Positions 1 through 6,716 of a stretch of 21,245 bases of DNA are shown piece by piece (positions within the stretch are counted from its first letter, which is position 1; every line of letters begins with the position of its first letter). The position numbers were made by a program, and so were the translations under genes. The notes under the pieces were generated by a model. The model did no database searches. It was not told the DNA's origin and was given only the letters and a program-made list of their open reading frames with translations. Source of the DNA: a virus. The DNA lies in IMG/VR virus record IMGVR_UViG_3300044995_000057, positions 1 through 21,245 of that record; one strand, written 5' to 3'.

Positions 1-658
1 CATCCGGCGACATGGCCTCGACCAGGTCGAGCGTCAAGTTGGCGACCTCTGCCTGCGCCGCTGCCTTCTTTTCCTCGGCGCGCTTTAGGCGTTCTTGGTA
101 GAACGCCAGGTAGACGGCGCTGGCGTTCTGCCGCGTTAGCCGCCCGCCGTGGGCGTCCACGGCCTTGGCGAAAGCGGCGCGGGCGGAGAACTCATTCTCC
201 GACGCGCCTACGGAAATCGCCCAGTCGTAAGCGTCCTGCGGCTTTTGCCACGACGCCACGACCTCTGGCAGTGATTCAGCATTGGCCGGTGCAGTGTTCG
301 CCGGTGCTTGGTGGCGCGGAGCGGCAGAAGGCGGTAAGATAGCAATGGTATCCTTGCCGTTCTTCGCCCGCCCCGGCGCAAGGACAATCTCGTGCCCCGG
401 CCAGTCGGCAAAGCGCTCGCTGCCGACGATCTTCGCCATCGCCAGGCAGCGAGTTTTATTCATAATTAGCCGCAATGACTCGCCCTCCAGGTGCAGGATG
501 GCTGACCGTTCTTTTTCGCCCGTTGGCTTTTGAAAGTCGTGGAACGAAACGCCCACGACCTTGACCAGTTTTCTCTTCCCGGCCAAGTCCTCGACGTTCA
601 TCCATTGTCGAGGATAGAGTTCAGAAACCGTCTGCGGGTACGAATCGCTGTTTGTCAT
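1..658 (-). CDS. phage early protein with basic, DNA-binding-like N-terminal region (partial, runs off left edge)
   Basis: The 3' end lies outside the window; about 219 codons are visible and no stop occurs before base 1. The start ATG at 658 is preceded by AAGGAG seven bases upstream, which decides it over an internal ATG at 601 that has no ribosome site. Residues about 20-110 form a compact region with the pattern W-x-x-x-E-D-L-A-G, then L-E-G-E-S-L-R-L-I-M-N-K-T-R, then D-W-P-G-H-E-I. I know this pattern from small phage proteins encoded near replication or recombination genes, usually annotated as hypothetical. An Ala/Pro-rich linker follows, then a helical part (QDAYDWAI, FYQERLKRAEEKKAAAQAE). 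A nucleic-acid-binding role is inference only. The first 38 bases overlap the end of the upstream gene, so the two are probably translated from one mRNA. It is the last visible gene of the leftward early operon. Confidence 0.8.
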   Translation of the reverse strand, partial: MTNSDSYPQTVSELYPRQWMNVEDLAGKRKLVKVVGVSFHDFQKPTGEKERSAILHLEGESLRLIMNKTRCLAMAKIVGSERFADWPGHEIVLAPGRAKNGKDTIAILPPSAAPRHQAPANTAPANAESLPEVVASWQKPQDAYDWAISVGASENEFSARAAFAKAVDAHGGRLTRQNASAVYLAFYQERLKRAEEKKAAAQAEVANLTLDLVEAMSPD

Positions 659-866
659 AGCATTTCTCCTTGTTCGACTGCGCCGCCTCTTCGGCGGCGC
701 GCCACTCTTGAACGATGATGCGCCGCGCATCCTGCGCCGCCTGCTGCCAGCCGCGCACCTGCGCGTCGTTCACGCACGCCGTCACTGGCCGACCGGCGAA
801 AAACGCGCGGCGGCCAATCTGTTCGTCGTCTTGTTGCTGTTGCTGGGGCTGGGGCTGCGTGGACAT
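621..866 (-). CDS. small RMF-like protein A (81 aa)
   Basis: The start is the ATG at 866, two bases below the stop of the preceding gene, with a weak GGGGG upstream. A longer reading to 1064 is a shadow of the neighbouring gene. The protein opens with a Gln/Pro tract (QPQPQQQQQ, residues 4-12). Residues about 18-49 then read G-R-R-A-F-F-A-G-R-P-V-T-A-C, a short gap, and V-R-G-W-Q-Q-A-A-Q-D-A. This matches the core pattern of ribosome modulation factor and its phage-borne relatives (G-x-x-A-G-x-x-x-C ... GW-x-x-A). RMF dimerises 70S ribosomes in starved bacteria; the function in phages is not established. The next gene upstream encodes a second copy of the pattern. The family assignment rests on motif resemblance in a very short protein. 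Confidence 0.7.
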   Translation of the reverse strand: MSTQPQPQQQQQDDEQIGRRAFFAGRPVTACVNDAQVRGWQQAAQDARRIIVQEWRAAEEAAQSNKEKCYDKQRFVPADGF

Positions 867-867
867 G

Positions 868-1104
868 TTAGCACCCCCATCTGATCCACTCATAGTCGTC
901 CTCGATGGACGACTCCGGCGTGAGAAACTCCGGCGCATCCTCGAACTCCTGCACCGGGAAGAGGCCGGGGCGGCGAGCCTGCGAGCGGCGCTGCACTTCC
1001 TGATGCAGCGCCTCGTACCATCCAGCGATTTGGGCGTCGCTGGTGCATTGCGATTCGCTGGCACCAGTGAGATACTTGTAGTATCCTACTTGAAAGTCAT
1101 TCAT
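868..1104 (-). CDS. small RMF-like protein B (78 aa)
   Basis: The start ATG at 1104 has an AGGAGG site seven bases upstream, the best ribosome site of the two RMF-like genes. Residues about 6-37 read V-G-Y-Y-K-Y-L-T-G-A-S-E-S-Q-C-T-S-D-A-Q-I-A-G-W, then Y-E-A-L. This aligns residue for residue with protein A at G, the small residue before C, C, D-A-Q and G-W. The pair therefore look like diverged tandem duplicates of an RMF-type fold. The C-terminal half is acidic (EDAPEF, SSIEDDYEW) and unlike protein A. It lies between the 84-aa gene and protein A in the leftward operon. The ribosome link is family inference; another nucleic-acid or protein partner is possible. Confidence 0.72.
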   Translation of the reverse strand: MNDFQVGYYKYLTGASESQCTSDAQIAGWYEALHQEVQRRSQARRPGLFPVQEFEDAPEFLTPESSIEDDYEWIRWGC

Positions 1105-1116
1105 TTTGACCTCCTG

Positions 1117-1371
1117 TTAATTCAAACCCATCCAGGACATCGCCTCTTTGGCGACGTCCTGGGGGGTTCCTGTTTGCCACGGGAGTGCTATTTCATTGTC
1201 CTGGTACCGGAACGCCAGAGCGGCGTTGTCCAGGACCACAACTTCCAATTCGCCCCCAACATTGGGGGCGATCATGAGCCGGAGCTCGTCTCCGACTCCG
1301 AGGAGATTCAAAGAATTTTTAATCTTGTCAATTAAAGAATTGACATCGAATTTATACGCCTCGATTATCAT
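1117..1371 (-). CDS. hypothetical protein, first gene of the leftward early operon (84 aa)
   Basis: The start ATG at 1371 is preceded by AGGAGG with a five-base spacer, which makes the call firm despite the short length. The protein is mixed and mildly acidic, with an amphipathic helix at residues 10-24 (VNSLIDKIKNSLNLLG). A short beta-rich stretch follows (ELRLMIAP, ELEVVVLDNAALAF), then a helical end. I see no membrane segment, metal site or known motif. It is the first gene after the leftward promoter at 1455-1483, with a leader of roughly 75 bases. Its position suggests an early host-takeover or regulatory protein, but I do not recognise it and propose no function. Confidence 0.75.
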   Translation of the reverse strand: MIIEAYKFDVNSLIDKIKNSLNLLGVGDELRLMIAPNVGGELEVVVLDNAALAFRYQDNEIALPWQTGTPQDVAKEAMSWMGLN

Positions 1372-1454
1372 ATTTCCTCCTTTGCCCCTTCCCCCGGCTC
1401 TCAGGGCTTGCCGGGTGTATGCGGGTGTATGGTTGACTTATCGCTTGCAACTCT

Positions 1455-1483
1455 ATAATATCATAATTTTAGCGACTTGTCAA
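1455..1483 (-). promoter_or_regulatory. sigma70-type promoter for the leftward early operon
   Basis: Read on the minus strand, TTGACA (1483-1478) is a perfect -35 box. It is followed after exactly 17 bases by TATTAT (1460-1455), a 5-of-6 match to the -10 consensus. Transcription would start near 1448 and run into the gene that begins at 1371. The -35 box lies in the right arm of the inverted repeat 1433-1444/1472-1483, so a bound repressor would block it. Confidence 0.75.
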
Positions 1484-1525
1484 TAGATAATTTTGCTTTT
1501 TCTTGCACAAATTTACAGAAAAATA

Positions 1526-1554
1526 TTGACAATAGCAATGAAAATGTGTACGCT
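1526..1554 (+). promoter_or_regulatory. probable promoter for the rightward repressor/replication operon
   Basis: TTGACA at 1526-1531 is a perfect -35 box. The hexamer 17 bases downstream (1549-1554, TACGCT) keeps only T, A and the final T of the -10 consensus, so the promoter would be weak or activator-dependent. It lies just upstream of the ribosome site of the helix-turn-helix gene, giving a leader of about 15 bases. Confidence 0.45.
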
Positions 1555-1573
1555 ATGACCAGGAGGAAAACAC

Positions 1574-1789
1574 ATGCTAAGACTAAAAAAGAACAAGGTT
1601 ATGTCGCTCATGTACTCGCGTGGAATCACTACACGCCGTGAACTCGCACGGCGCGTAGGGGTATCCGACAGTGGCATGTACGATCTGCTGCGTGGCAAGT
1701 ACGGATTGAACGCCGATACGCTGTTTGCTATCGCCCGTGTCCTCGACTGCCCAGTCGAAGAACTGGTCGAGGAGGTAGAACCAGCGTGA
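1574..1789 (+). CDS. Cro/C1-type (XRE) helix-turn-helix regulator (71 aa)
   Basis: A compact DNA-binding protein made almost entirely of one XRE domain. Residues 17-43 give a typical helix-turn-helix: T-T-R-R-E-L-A-R-R-V-G-V-S, then S-G-M-Y-D-L-L-R-G-K. The usual third-helix segment L-N-A-D-T-L-F-A-I-A-R-V-L-D follows. The start ATG is set by AGGAGG eight bases upstream. With no dimerisation or protease domain it resembles Cro or a plasmid-type repressor more than a cleavable C1 repressor. It sits directly beside the divergent promoters, so autoregulation and control of the leftward operon are likely. Its stop overlaps the GTG start of the primase gene, so it is co-translated with the replication genes. 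Confidence 0.9.
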   Translation: MLRLKKNKVMSLMYSRGITTRRELARRVGVSDSGMYDLLRGKYGLNADTLFAIARVLDCPVEELVEEVEPA

Positions 1790-2679
1790 ACACGCAAGCG
1801 GAATGCGCCGCCTTCTTGCAGCGCCTATGGCGGGGCGCAAGATACGGCTACTACTGGCGCCCCACGCCTGACGACACGAAGCGGCGCGGTGAGAGCCTCT
1901 GGGTCTACGCCGCTTCGCCTCCACCGCCACCGGCGGGATGGCACGACGTGTATTTCTCCGTGCACCCGCTGCGTTCTGCTGGCACCGCTAGCCAACGCAG
2001 CGGCCAGAACGCCGAGCGGGTCGGCGCAGTCGGATGCCTCTACGCCGATTTCGACGCCAAGCACCAGGCCGGCGGCATGGATGGCGTCATGGCGCACATT
2101 GCAACGCTGCCGCTGCGCCCCTCCATCCTCGTCGCCACCGGCGGTGGCGTGCACGCCTACTGGCTTTTCGATAAGCCGGTGGCGATTACGACGCCGGAGC
2201 GCCGAGCAAAAATGGAGCGTGCGCAGCGGCTGTGGGTGGATGCCATTGTCCACGCTGATCCGGCGGCAAAAGACCTTGGTCGCGTGCTGAGACTCCCCGG
2301 CACGCGCAATTACAAGTACGACCCTCCGCGCACTGTATCCATCATCGAATTCTCAGATCGACAATATAGCCTGGAGGCCATCGCTGAAGTGCTGCGGCCT
2401 GCTATCGCTCAGGAAGAAGAGCGTCGGGCGCTGGCTGCGCAGTGTGTCAGCGCGAACATCAAGACGGCGCAGTCATGGCGCCGACTGCTGGAATGGGCAA
2501 TACAGGATGCACAGCAAGGCCATCGCCACAACACCGCACTACGGCTGGCTTTTCGGCTAAAGGAAGCAGGCGCTCCGGCAATCGTGGCCGAGCAACTCGT
2601 AGGACAAATCATTAATCTCGTGCAAGATCGCCCAACGCGGGGCGAACTGGAGGGAATCATCCGCTATGTCTATCGCTGA
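1786..2679 (+). CDS. RepB-like archaeo-eukaryotic-type DNA primase (297 aa)
   Basis: This protein would synthesise primers for phage DNA replication. It carries the three hallmarks of the primase fold. A D-x-D metal site occurs at 88-90 in Y-A-D-F-D. The nucleotide-binding histidine is at 123 in G-G-G-V-H-A-Y-W-L-F. The third acidic residue, D163, lies in D-L-G-R-V-L-R-L-P-G-T-R-N-Y-K. The C-terminal third (about 205-297) is helical, as in the accessory domains of such primases. Translation begins at a GTG whose bases overlap the TGA of the repressor gene, indicating coupling. The end overlaps the helicase start by 14 bases. The order repressor, primase, helicase is typical of phage and plasmid replication modules. 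The family is clear; the exact subfamily is not. Confidence 0.9.
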   Translation: MNTQAECAAFLQRLWRGARYGYYWRPTPDDTKRRGESLWVYAASPPPPPAGWHDVYFSVHPLRSAGTASQRSGQNAERVGAVGCLYADFDAKHQAGGMDGVMAHIATLPLRPSILVATGGGVHAYWLFDKPVAITTPERRAKMERAQRLWVDAIVHADPAAKDLGRVLRLPGTRNYKYDPPRTVSIIEFSDRQYSLEAIAEVLRPAIAQEEERRALAAQCVSANIKTAQSWRRLLEWAIQDAQQGHRHNTALRLAFRLKEAGAPAIVAEQLVGQIINLVQDRPTRGELEGIIRYVYR

Positions 2680-4057
2680 AATGCTAAAGCAAATCAAGAA
2701 GCTACAGCCGGACAAAATCGAAGCATGGGCGCAGAAACACATCCGGCGCATCGCACGGCTAGACCAAGCGGATGCGGCGGCGTTTTGGGAGGAGATGGCG
2801 AAGGCGGGTGTGCCGACTGAGGTAATCCTAAACCTGCAAGAGGAAGCGGCACAATTCGCCAATGCGATGATGATCAGTGCGCATATCGCCGAAGACCTGG
2901 CCAAATGGGGGTACGACTTTTGGCTAAATGACCTGGATGACAGCATCTGGAATGGTGATAAGCGCTGGACGGATGCGGATCATGCTAGGCTACGAATGCG
3001 AGCTAGAGATAACGGATATGCGCACGACAAACGCCTTGCCGCACTTGACGATGCTGTGCTGGCGATTGCTGCCGAGAAACGCCGGCACCCGCTGAGGGAG
3101 TACCTCGACGGCCTGGAGTGGGACGAAGAAGACCACATCAAGGCGCTGGCGGGATACTTCAAGGACGCGCACGAGCCGATAACCTACGAGTTGGGCTACC
3201 GGCGCAGCGTTTTTCACGCTTTCCTGTTGCGGTGGATTGTCGGATCGGTGGCGAAAATTTACGGCGACGCCAACGCAGCACGCAGCAACTTTGTTTTGGT
3301 GCTGGCAGGTGCACAGGATGCGGGCAAAAGCCACTTCGCCAAATGGCTTTGCCCGCTGCCGAATTATAGCGTCGAGGGCAGCATCAATCCAGACAACAAA
3401 GATTGCAGCTTGCGTCGAACGCGCGCCTGGGTATGGGAAATCAGCGAACTCGGCGCCACCACACGGCGGGCGGACGTTGAGGCGCTGAAAAGTTTCATCA
3501 CGACCGCCGAAGTGCAGGAGCGACGACCATATGCCCATTTCGACGTGATCAAGCCCGCCATTGCTAGCTACATCGGCACCGTCAATCCCGACGGGGCGGG
3601 CTTTTTGCTGGACTCAACCGGAAACCGCCGCTTCGTGGTGGTTGACTTGGTGTCCATCGACTGGGACTATGCCAAGAAAATCGACATCAACCAAATTTGG
3701 GCGCAGGCAGTGCACATCTATAGGTGCGATCCGATGGCGTACCGCCTGACGCCTGAAGAGGTGCAGGTGCGGGCGCAGAATGCCGAAGCGCACACCGGCC
3801 CGGACATTTACGCAGACGCACTTTCCAAGGTTTACGTAATCAACCCTGCAAAGGCCGGGAATATCGGATGGAGCCATACATCATCCGACATTCTAGAGAA
3901 GCTGCGCACTTACGCCGGGCTTTCACGCGGTAGCGACAGCGCGCAGGCTAGGGCGCTTGCCAGAGCGCTGCGCCAGCACTGGGGGATTAGCGGTCGAAGA
4001 AGCAACGGCGCAACGTATTACGATGGTTTGGCGCTAAAAGCATCCCAAGCGCAGTAG
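2666..4057 (+). CDS. VirE-family (superfamily 3-like) replicative helicase/ATPase (463 aa)
   Basis: This is a replicative DNA helicase partner for the primase just upstream. The Walker A loop is G-A-Q-D-A-G-K-S at 215-222. The Walker B region W-V-W-E-I-S-E-L at 255-262 is followed by the family pattern A-D-V-E-A-L-K-S-F-I-T and R-R-P-Y. The sensor segment G-T-V-N-P-D-G, then F-L-L-D-S-T-G-N-R-R-F, at 304-323 is characteristic of the VirE/D5-like phage helicases. The N-terminal 200 residues are helical, and the last 60 (about 400-463) look like a winged-helix end. The start ATG lies inside the primase gene, so translation is coupled. The gene ends 25 bases before an array of inverted 9-bp repeats that may be its site of action. 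Confidence 0.92.
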   Translation: MSIAEMLKQIKKLQPDKIEAWAQKHIRRIARLDQADAAAFWEEMAKAGVPTEVILNLQEEAAQFANAMMISAHIAEDLAKWGYDFWLNDLDDSIWNGDKRWTDADHARLRMRARDNGYAHDKRLAALDDAVLAIAAEKRRHPLREYLDGLEWDEEDHIKALAGYFKDAHEPITYELGYRRSVFHAFLLRWIVGSVAKIYGDANAARSNFVLVLAGAQDAGKSHFAKWLCPLPNYSVEGSINPDNKDCSLRRTRAWVWEISELGATTRRADVEALKSFITTAEVQERRPYAHFDVIKPAIASYIGTVNPDGAGFLLDSTGNRRFVVVDLVSIDWDYAKKIDINQIWAQAVHIYRCDPMAYRLTPEEVQVRAQNAEAHTGPDIYADALSKVYVINPAKAGNIGWSHTSSDILEKLRTYAGLSRGSDSAQARALARALRQHWGISGRRSNGATYYDGLALKASQAQ

Positions 4058-4082
4058 CGAATGCTTGCAAGTCGATCTTTTT

Positions 4083-4217
4083 AGTGCAGATAGTGCAGAT
4101 AGTGCAGATGCAATTAAGAAAAAGTACGTATGGGTAGAATGAAAAATACGCGTAAAGGGTTACATAGTAAATATAGCAACTATCTGCACTGTCTGCACTG
4201 TCTGCACTGTCTGCACT
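4083..4217. repeat. opposed arrays of a 9-bp repeat around an AT-rich core; candidate replication origin
   Basis: Three perfect head-to-tail copies of AGTGCAGAT (4083-4109) face four copies of its reverse complement: ATCTGCACT once, then GTCTGCACT three times (4182-4217). The core at 4110-4181 has 23 G/C in 72 bases by hand count, far below the surrounding genes. The two arrays can pair as a 27-bp stem if T-G wobbles are allowed. The non-coding gap around it spans 4058-4261, which is unusual in an otherwise gapless genome, and follows the primase and helicase genes. Iterons with an easily melted core are classic origin features, so an origin is my preferred reading. A hairpin controlling the downstream gene, or a partition or operator site, is possible. 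Known iterons are usually longer than 9 bp. Confidence 0.7.
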
Positions 4218-4261
4218 TGGAATCTTCGTTTTGGAACGTTCGTTCGCTGGGGAAATAACAC

Positions 4262-4870
4262 GTGGAAGCGAAAGTAGTCACCGCGCACGACGGCACGCTC
4301 GCTCTGGATTGGAAATACGCCAGCGCGGCGGAGCATGCGCAATGCGTAGCTGCCGCCAAGACGATCCCCGGCGCAACGTTTAGCGCCGCGGATCGCTGCT
4401 GGTACGTGCCAGCGAAACAGGCCGACCGGCTGTTCGCCGCCTTCCCGCTGGCCAGCTACGATTACGACGCCATCTGCGCCGTGGTGGATGCGCAGCAGCG
4501 GCGCGTCCACAACTTCGCCAATTTCCTGGTAACACATGGCGTCACGCTGGAGGTGCACGGCGACACCGTCGTGGCGTATGGTGACAACGTGTCGCCGCTG
4601 GTGCAAAAACTGGTTGCTGAACGGAGTGCCGAAATCCGTGCATGGCTCGCATCGCAGAATGCCCGCCGTCGGGCGTCAGGGCGGCCAGAATCGCATTTTA
4701 CGAGCGATGCAGTATATTCCCACGTAAATGCACCAAAAGGCGCTTCTAGCGCCTCTAGCGAGGATTTGGCGAAAGCTGAACTGTTCACAAAATCGCTGCG
4801 CAATGCAGCGAGGAATCAGGCCGGAAACGAATTGTTGCGGCAAGGCTGCAGAAAGGACATACTGCCATGA
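4262..4870 (+). CDS. HARP-like domain protein (202 aa), replication region
   Basis: Residues about 12-60 follow a pattern I associate with the HARP/SMARCAL1-type N-terminal domain of SNF2 helicases. The pattern is a short strand with aromatic residues (LALDWKY), a helix, I-P-G-A-T-F-S-A-A-D-R-C-W-Y-V-P, and then a helix that ends in F-P. HARP domains bind forked or branched DNA. No helicase motor follows here: the rest is a second alpha/beta region (about 95-130) and a Ser/Ala-rich tail. The start is a GTG with GGGGA upstream. The stop overlaps the ATG of the Toprim gene (ATGA), so the two proteins are made together. A single-strand or fork-binding helper is plausible, but the family match is only a pattern. 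Confidence 0.7.
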   Translation: MEAKVVTAHDGTLALDWKYASAAEHAQCVAAAKTIPGATFSAADRCWYVPAKQADRLFAAFPLASYDYDAICAVVDAQQRRVHNFANFLVTHGVTLEVHGDTVVAYGDNVSPLVQKLVAERSAEIRAWLASQNARRRASGRPESHFTSDAVYSHVNAPKGASSASSEDLAKAELFTKSLRNAARNQAGNELLRQGCRKDILP

Positions 4871-5739
4871 ACTTTGACGCTATCGTTGAGGAGTCGCACG
4901 CACGGTTGTGGCGTGACGCCGGAAAGCCGGGGCAGGACTACCTGGAGAGCCTCGGCATCGAGCCGCAAACTTGGCTGGCGTACAAGCTCGGCTACCGGCC
5001 AGACGTCCCTGTGCCTGGCGCTGGCGGCAAAGAAAAAGTGCCAGCTATCGTGATCCCGTGGCTCGCATCCGGGCGAACGGTCGGTGTGCGCTATCGCTTC
5101 CTGCCGCCGTGCAAGGCCAAGTTTTCGGCTGAAACGGGCAGTAGCTTTGCGGGCCGTTTCTTCGGCGGCCAGTTGGTTGCGGCGACAGCAAAACGTCGTG
5201 AACGCTTCTTGCTGCTGGTGGAGGGCGAGTTCAATTGCATGAGTATCTGGCAGGCGTGCGGCGGCACCAATATGTCGCATGACTTTGGCGTGGACGTAGT
5301 CAGCTTTGGCCACGAAAGCGCCAAACTTTCACCGGCGGCAATCGAGGCCTTCCGCCAGTTTTACGGTACGTTCGTCTGGGCGAATCGCACGGAAATGGCG
5401 CAGGGCATTGCGGCGCAAGTGCCTGGCGCGCGCGTCGTGCTGTCGCCGGATGGCAAAAATGCCAACGCTCTGCTGCGGGAGGGCATCCTCGGTAAGTTTG
5501 TCGTCTCAGCGCTTGCCAAAGCGCTCGATGACGACCTCGGCGGCCTGGAGTTGCTGCTGGAAAATCTCTACCTGTCGGCGCACACATTCCACGGCCTGGA
5601 TGATAGCGTCGCCGAAGAGTTCCATCGCCTGGCGAGACGCCTTGAGCATGGCCAGGATGCGCTGGTCAGGGTGGCGCCGGACCGTTGGCTTACATCTGAA
5701 CGTGTGTTTTGGGAAGCTGCACACAGCGCAGCGATTTGA
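4867..5739 (+). CDS. Toprim-domain protein, DnaG-primase-like but short (290 aa)
   Basis: The N-terminal part (about 20-60) resembles the segment of DnaG between zinc finger and catalytic core (Y-L-E-S-L-G-I-E-P, then Y-K-L-G-Y). A beta-rich middle follows (A-I-V-I-P-W, V-R-Y-R-F). The Toprim centre is L-L-L-V-E-G-E-F-N at 115-123, whose glutamate is the expected catalytic residue. The later motif reads W-A-N-R-T-E at 171-176, where related proteins usually show an acidic residue at the Asn position. S-P-D-G-K-N-A-N follows at 193-200. There is no zinc finger and no helicase-binding domain. Coupled by ATGA overlap to the HARP-like gene. Since a separate RepB-like primase is present, this may be a nuclease, topoisomerase-like or inactive accessory factor rather than the main primase. 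Confidence 0.82.
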   Translation: MNFDAIVEESHARLWRDAGKPGQDYLESLGIEPQTWLAYKLGYRPDVPVPGAGGKEKVPAIVIPWLASGRTVGVRYRFLPPCKAKFSAETGSSFAGRFFGGQLVAATAKRRERFLLLVEGEFNCMSIWQACGGTNMSHDFGVDVVSFGHESAKLSPAAIEAFRQFYGTFVWANRTEMAQGIAAQVPGARVVLSPDGKNANALLREGILGKFVVSALAKALDDDLGGLELLLENLYLSAHTFHGLDDSVAEEFHRLARRLEHGQDALVRVAPDRWLTSERVFWEAAHSAAI

Positions 5740-5766
5740 TATAGTATCGAGAAAGGACACCAACAC

Positions 5767-6288
5767 ATGAGCACCTTTGACCGCATCGCCGAATTGGAAC
5801 AGGAAGGTTTTTTGACGACAGAACAACATGACGAACGCACAGGCAAGAGCGTTGCCGAACTCACTGCCATTGTGCGAGAGAGTCGCCAGCGCACCGCTGA
5901 ATACTTCCCGCTGCCCAGCGCGAAGGACTGCATTCTTTACGCCATCACCGAGATCGGCGAATACCTCGATGCTTTATTGCGCCTGGATCGTCCCGACGAC
6001 AAGCGCAACAACAACAAGCAACTCTCGCCGATGCAAGAGTGGGGTCAGGCGGGCTACATGATTGCATCGGCAATCATTCAGCGCACCCGGCCTGCATACA
6101 GTCTTGCAATTGGCGGTACGGTCTTCGACGTGCTGCGGGAGTTGACATACGGCCCGCAAAAACTTGACGCCGCGCTGGAATCCTGGGCGCTTTTCTGCAG
6201 TACTTGTGACTGGGACGCAGAACAACTTCTGCGCGACACGTGTGCGGCATTCGAGCGCAAGCACCTGCCGCGGGAGGGCAACGCATGA
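5767..6288 (+). CDS. MazG-like all-alpha protein, possible nucleotide pyrophosphohydrolase (173 aa)
   Basis: MazG-type enzymes hydrolyse NTPs or dNTPs to monophosphates; phages use them to manage nucleotide pools or alarmones. Here the helix-one signature appears as I-T-E-I-G-E-Y-L-D-A at 60-69, with the acidic spacing E-x-x-E-x-x-D expected for magnesium binding. The second-helix signature is weaker: E-W-G-Q-A-G-Y-M at 91-98 has Gln where an Asp is normal. The rest is helical. The start ATG has AAAGGA nine bases upstream, after a 27-base gap from the Toprim gene. The stop overlaps the next start (ATGA). The fold is likely; catalytic activity is uncertain because of the altered second motif. 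Confidence 0.65.
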   Translation: MSTFDRIAELEQEGFLTTEQHDERTGKSVAELTAIVRESRQRTAEYFPLPSAKDCILYAITEIGEYLDALLRLDRPDDKRNNNKQLSPMQEWGQAGYMIASAIIQRTRPAYSLAIGGTVFDVLRELTYGPQKLDAALESWALFCSTCDWDAEQLLRDTCAAFERKHLPREGNA

Positions 6289-6716
6289 CGGAGGCAGAAC
6301 TGCAACGCATCCTCGCCAGCAACCCAGACCTTCGGGTTGTCGGCGACATTGCGCCACCACCACCGCCACCACCAACCGTGGCGAAAGAAAGCCTGGCGCA
6401 GCAATTTGAACGTATCTGGCGCATCTGTGGCGGACCGGAACTCGCCACCGAGTACCGCTTTCATCCAACCCGTAGATGGCGCTTCGACTACGCACACCTG
6501 CCGTCGAAGATCGCCATCGAGATCAACGGCGGCACGTGGACGCACGGACGGCACACGCGCGGGAAGGGCTACCTGGCAGACCGTGACAAGGTCAACGCCG
6601 CCACTGCGCTTGGCTGGCGTGTCTTCGAACTCGGCACCGGCCAGGTCACGGTGGCACGCGTTGCGCAAATCGTTGCGCTGGCGAAGGAGGCGCAGGATGG
6701 CCAGAACGTCGGATGA
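6285..6716 (+). CDS. Vsr/DUF559-like phage endonuclease (143 aa)
   Basis: The C-terminal 85 residues match the small PD-(D/E)xK nuclease common in phages. W-R-F-D-Y-A at 65-70 carries the first acidic residue (D68). I-A-I-E-I-N-G-G at 76-83 carries the second (E79). G-R-H-T-R-G-K-G-Y-L-A-D-R-D-K-V-N-A-A and L-G-W-R-V-F complete the family signature. Such enzymes nick or cut DNA, for instance at mismatches or branched intermediates. A run of seven prolines at 24-30 separates a short helical N-terminus from the nuclease. The chosen start ATG overlaps the stop of the MazG-like gene (ATGA); the open frame extends farther upstream but lacks a ribosome site there. It lies just before the methyltransferase region. 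Confidence 0.88.
   Translation: MTEAELQRILASNPDLRVVGDIAPPPPPPPTVAKESLAQQFERIWRICGGPELATEYRFHPTRRWRFDYAHLPSKIAIEINGGTWTHGRHTRGKGYLADRDKVNAATALGWRVFELGTGQVTVARVAQIVALAKEAQDGQNVG

Larger units (their letters stand above)
1372..1573. promoter_or_regulatory. AT-rich divergent control region between early operons
   Basis: This 202-base gap separates the leftward four-gene operon from the rightward repressor/replication operon and is clearly richer in A+T than its surroundings. It holds promoter candidates for both directions (listed separately). A 12-base imperfect inverted pair, TTGACTTATCGC at 1433-1444 and GCGACTTGTCAA at 1472-1483, matches at 9 of 12 positions. It brackets the leftward -10 element and overlaps its -35, which suits an operator for the small helix-turn-helix protein encoded at 1574. 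A short direct repeat GGGTGTATG also occurs twice at about 1413-1431. No open reading frame here has a ribosome site. Confidence 0.6.

Noticed and set aside
4083-4217. CRISPR array
   Set aside because: Repeats are only 9 bp, directly abutting, without spacers, and in two opposed orientations.
4160-4606. Minus-strand open frame of 148 codons ending in repeated V-Q-T units
   Set aside because: The repeated tripeptides are the translation of the 9-bp DNA repeats, and the rest is antisense to the HARP-like gene; no ribosome site at its start.
6350-6377. CCA/CCG triplet run as a possible regulatory or mobile repeat
   Set aside because: It is in frame and encodes seven prolines in a linker of the nuclease; simple coding repeat.
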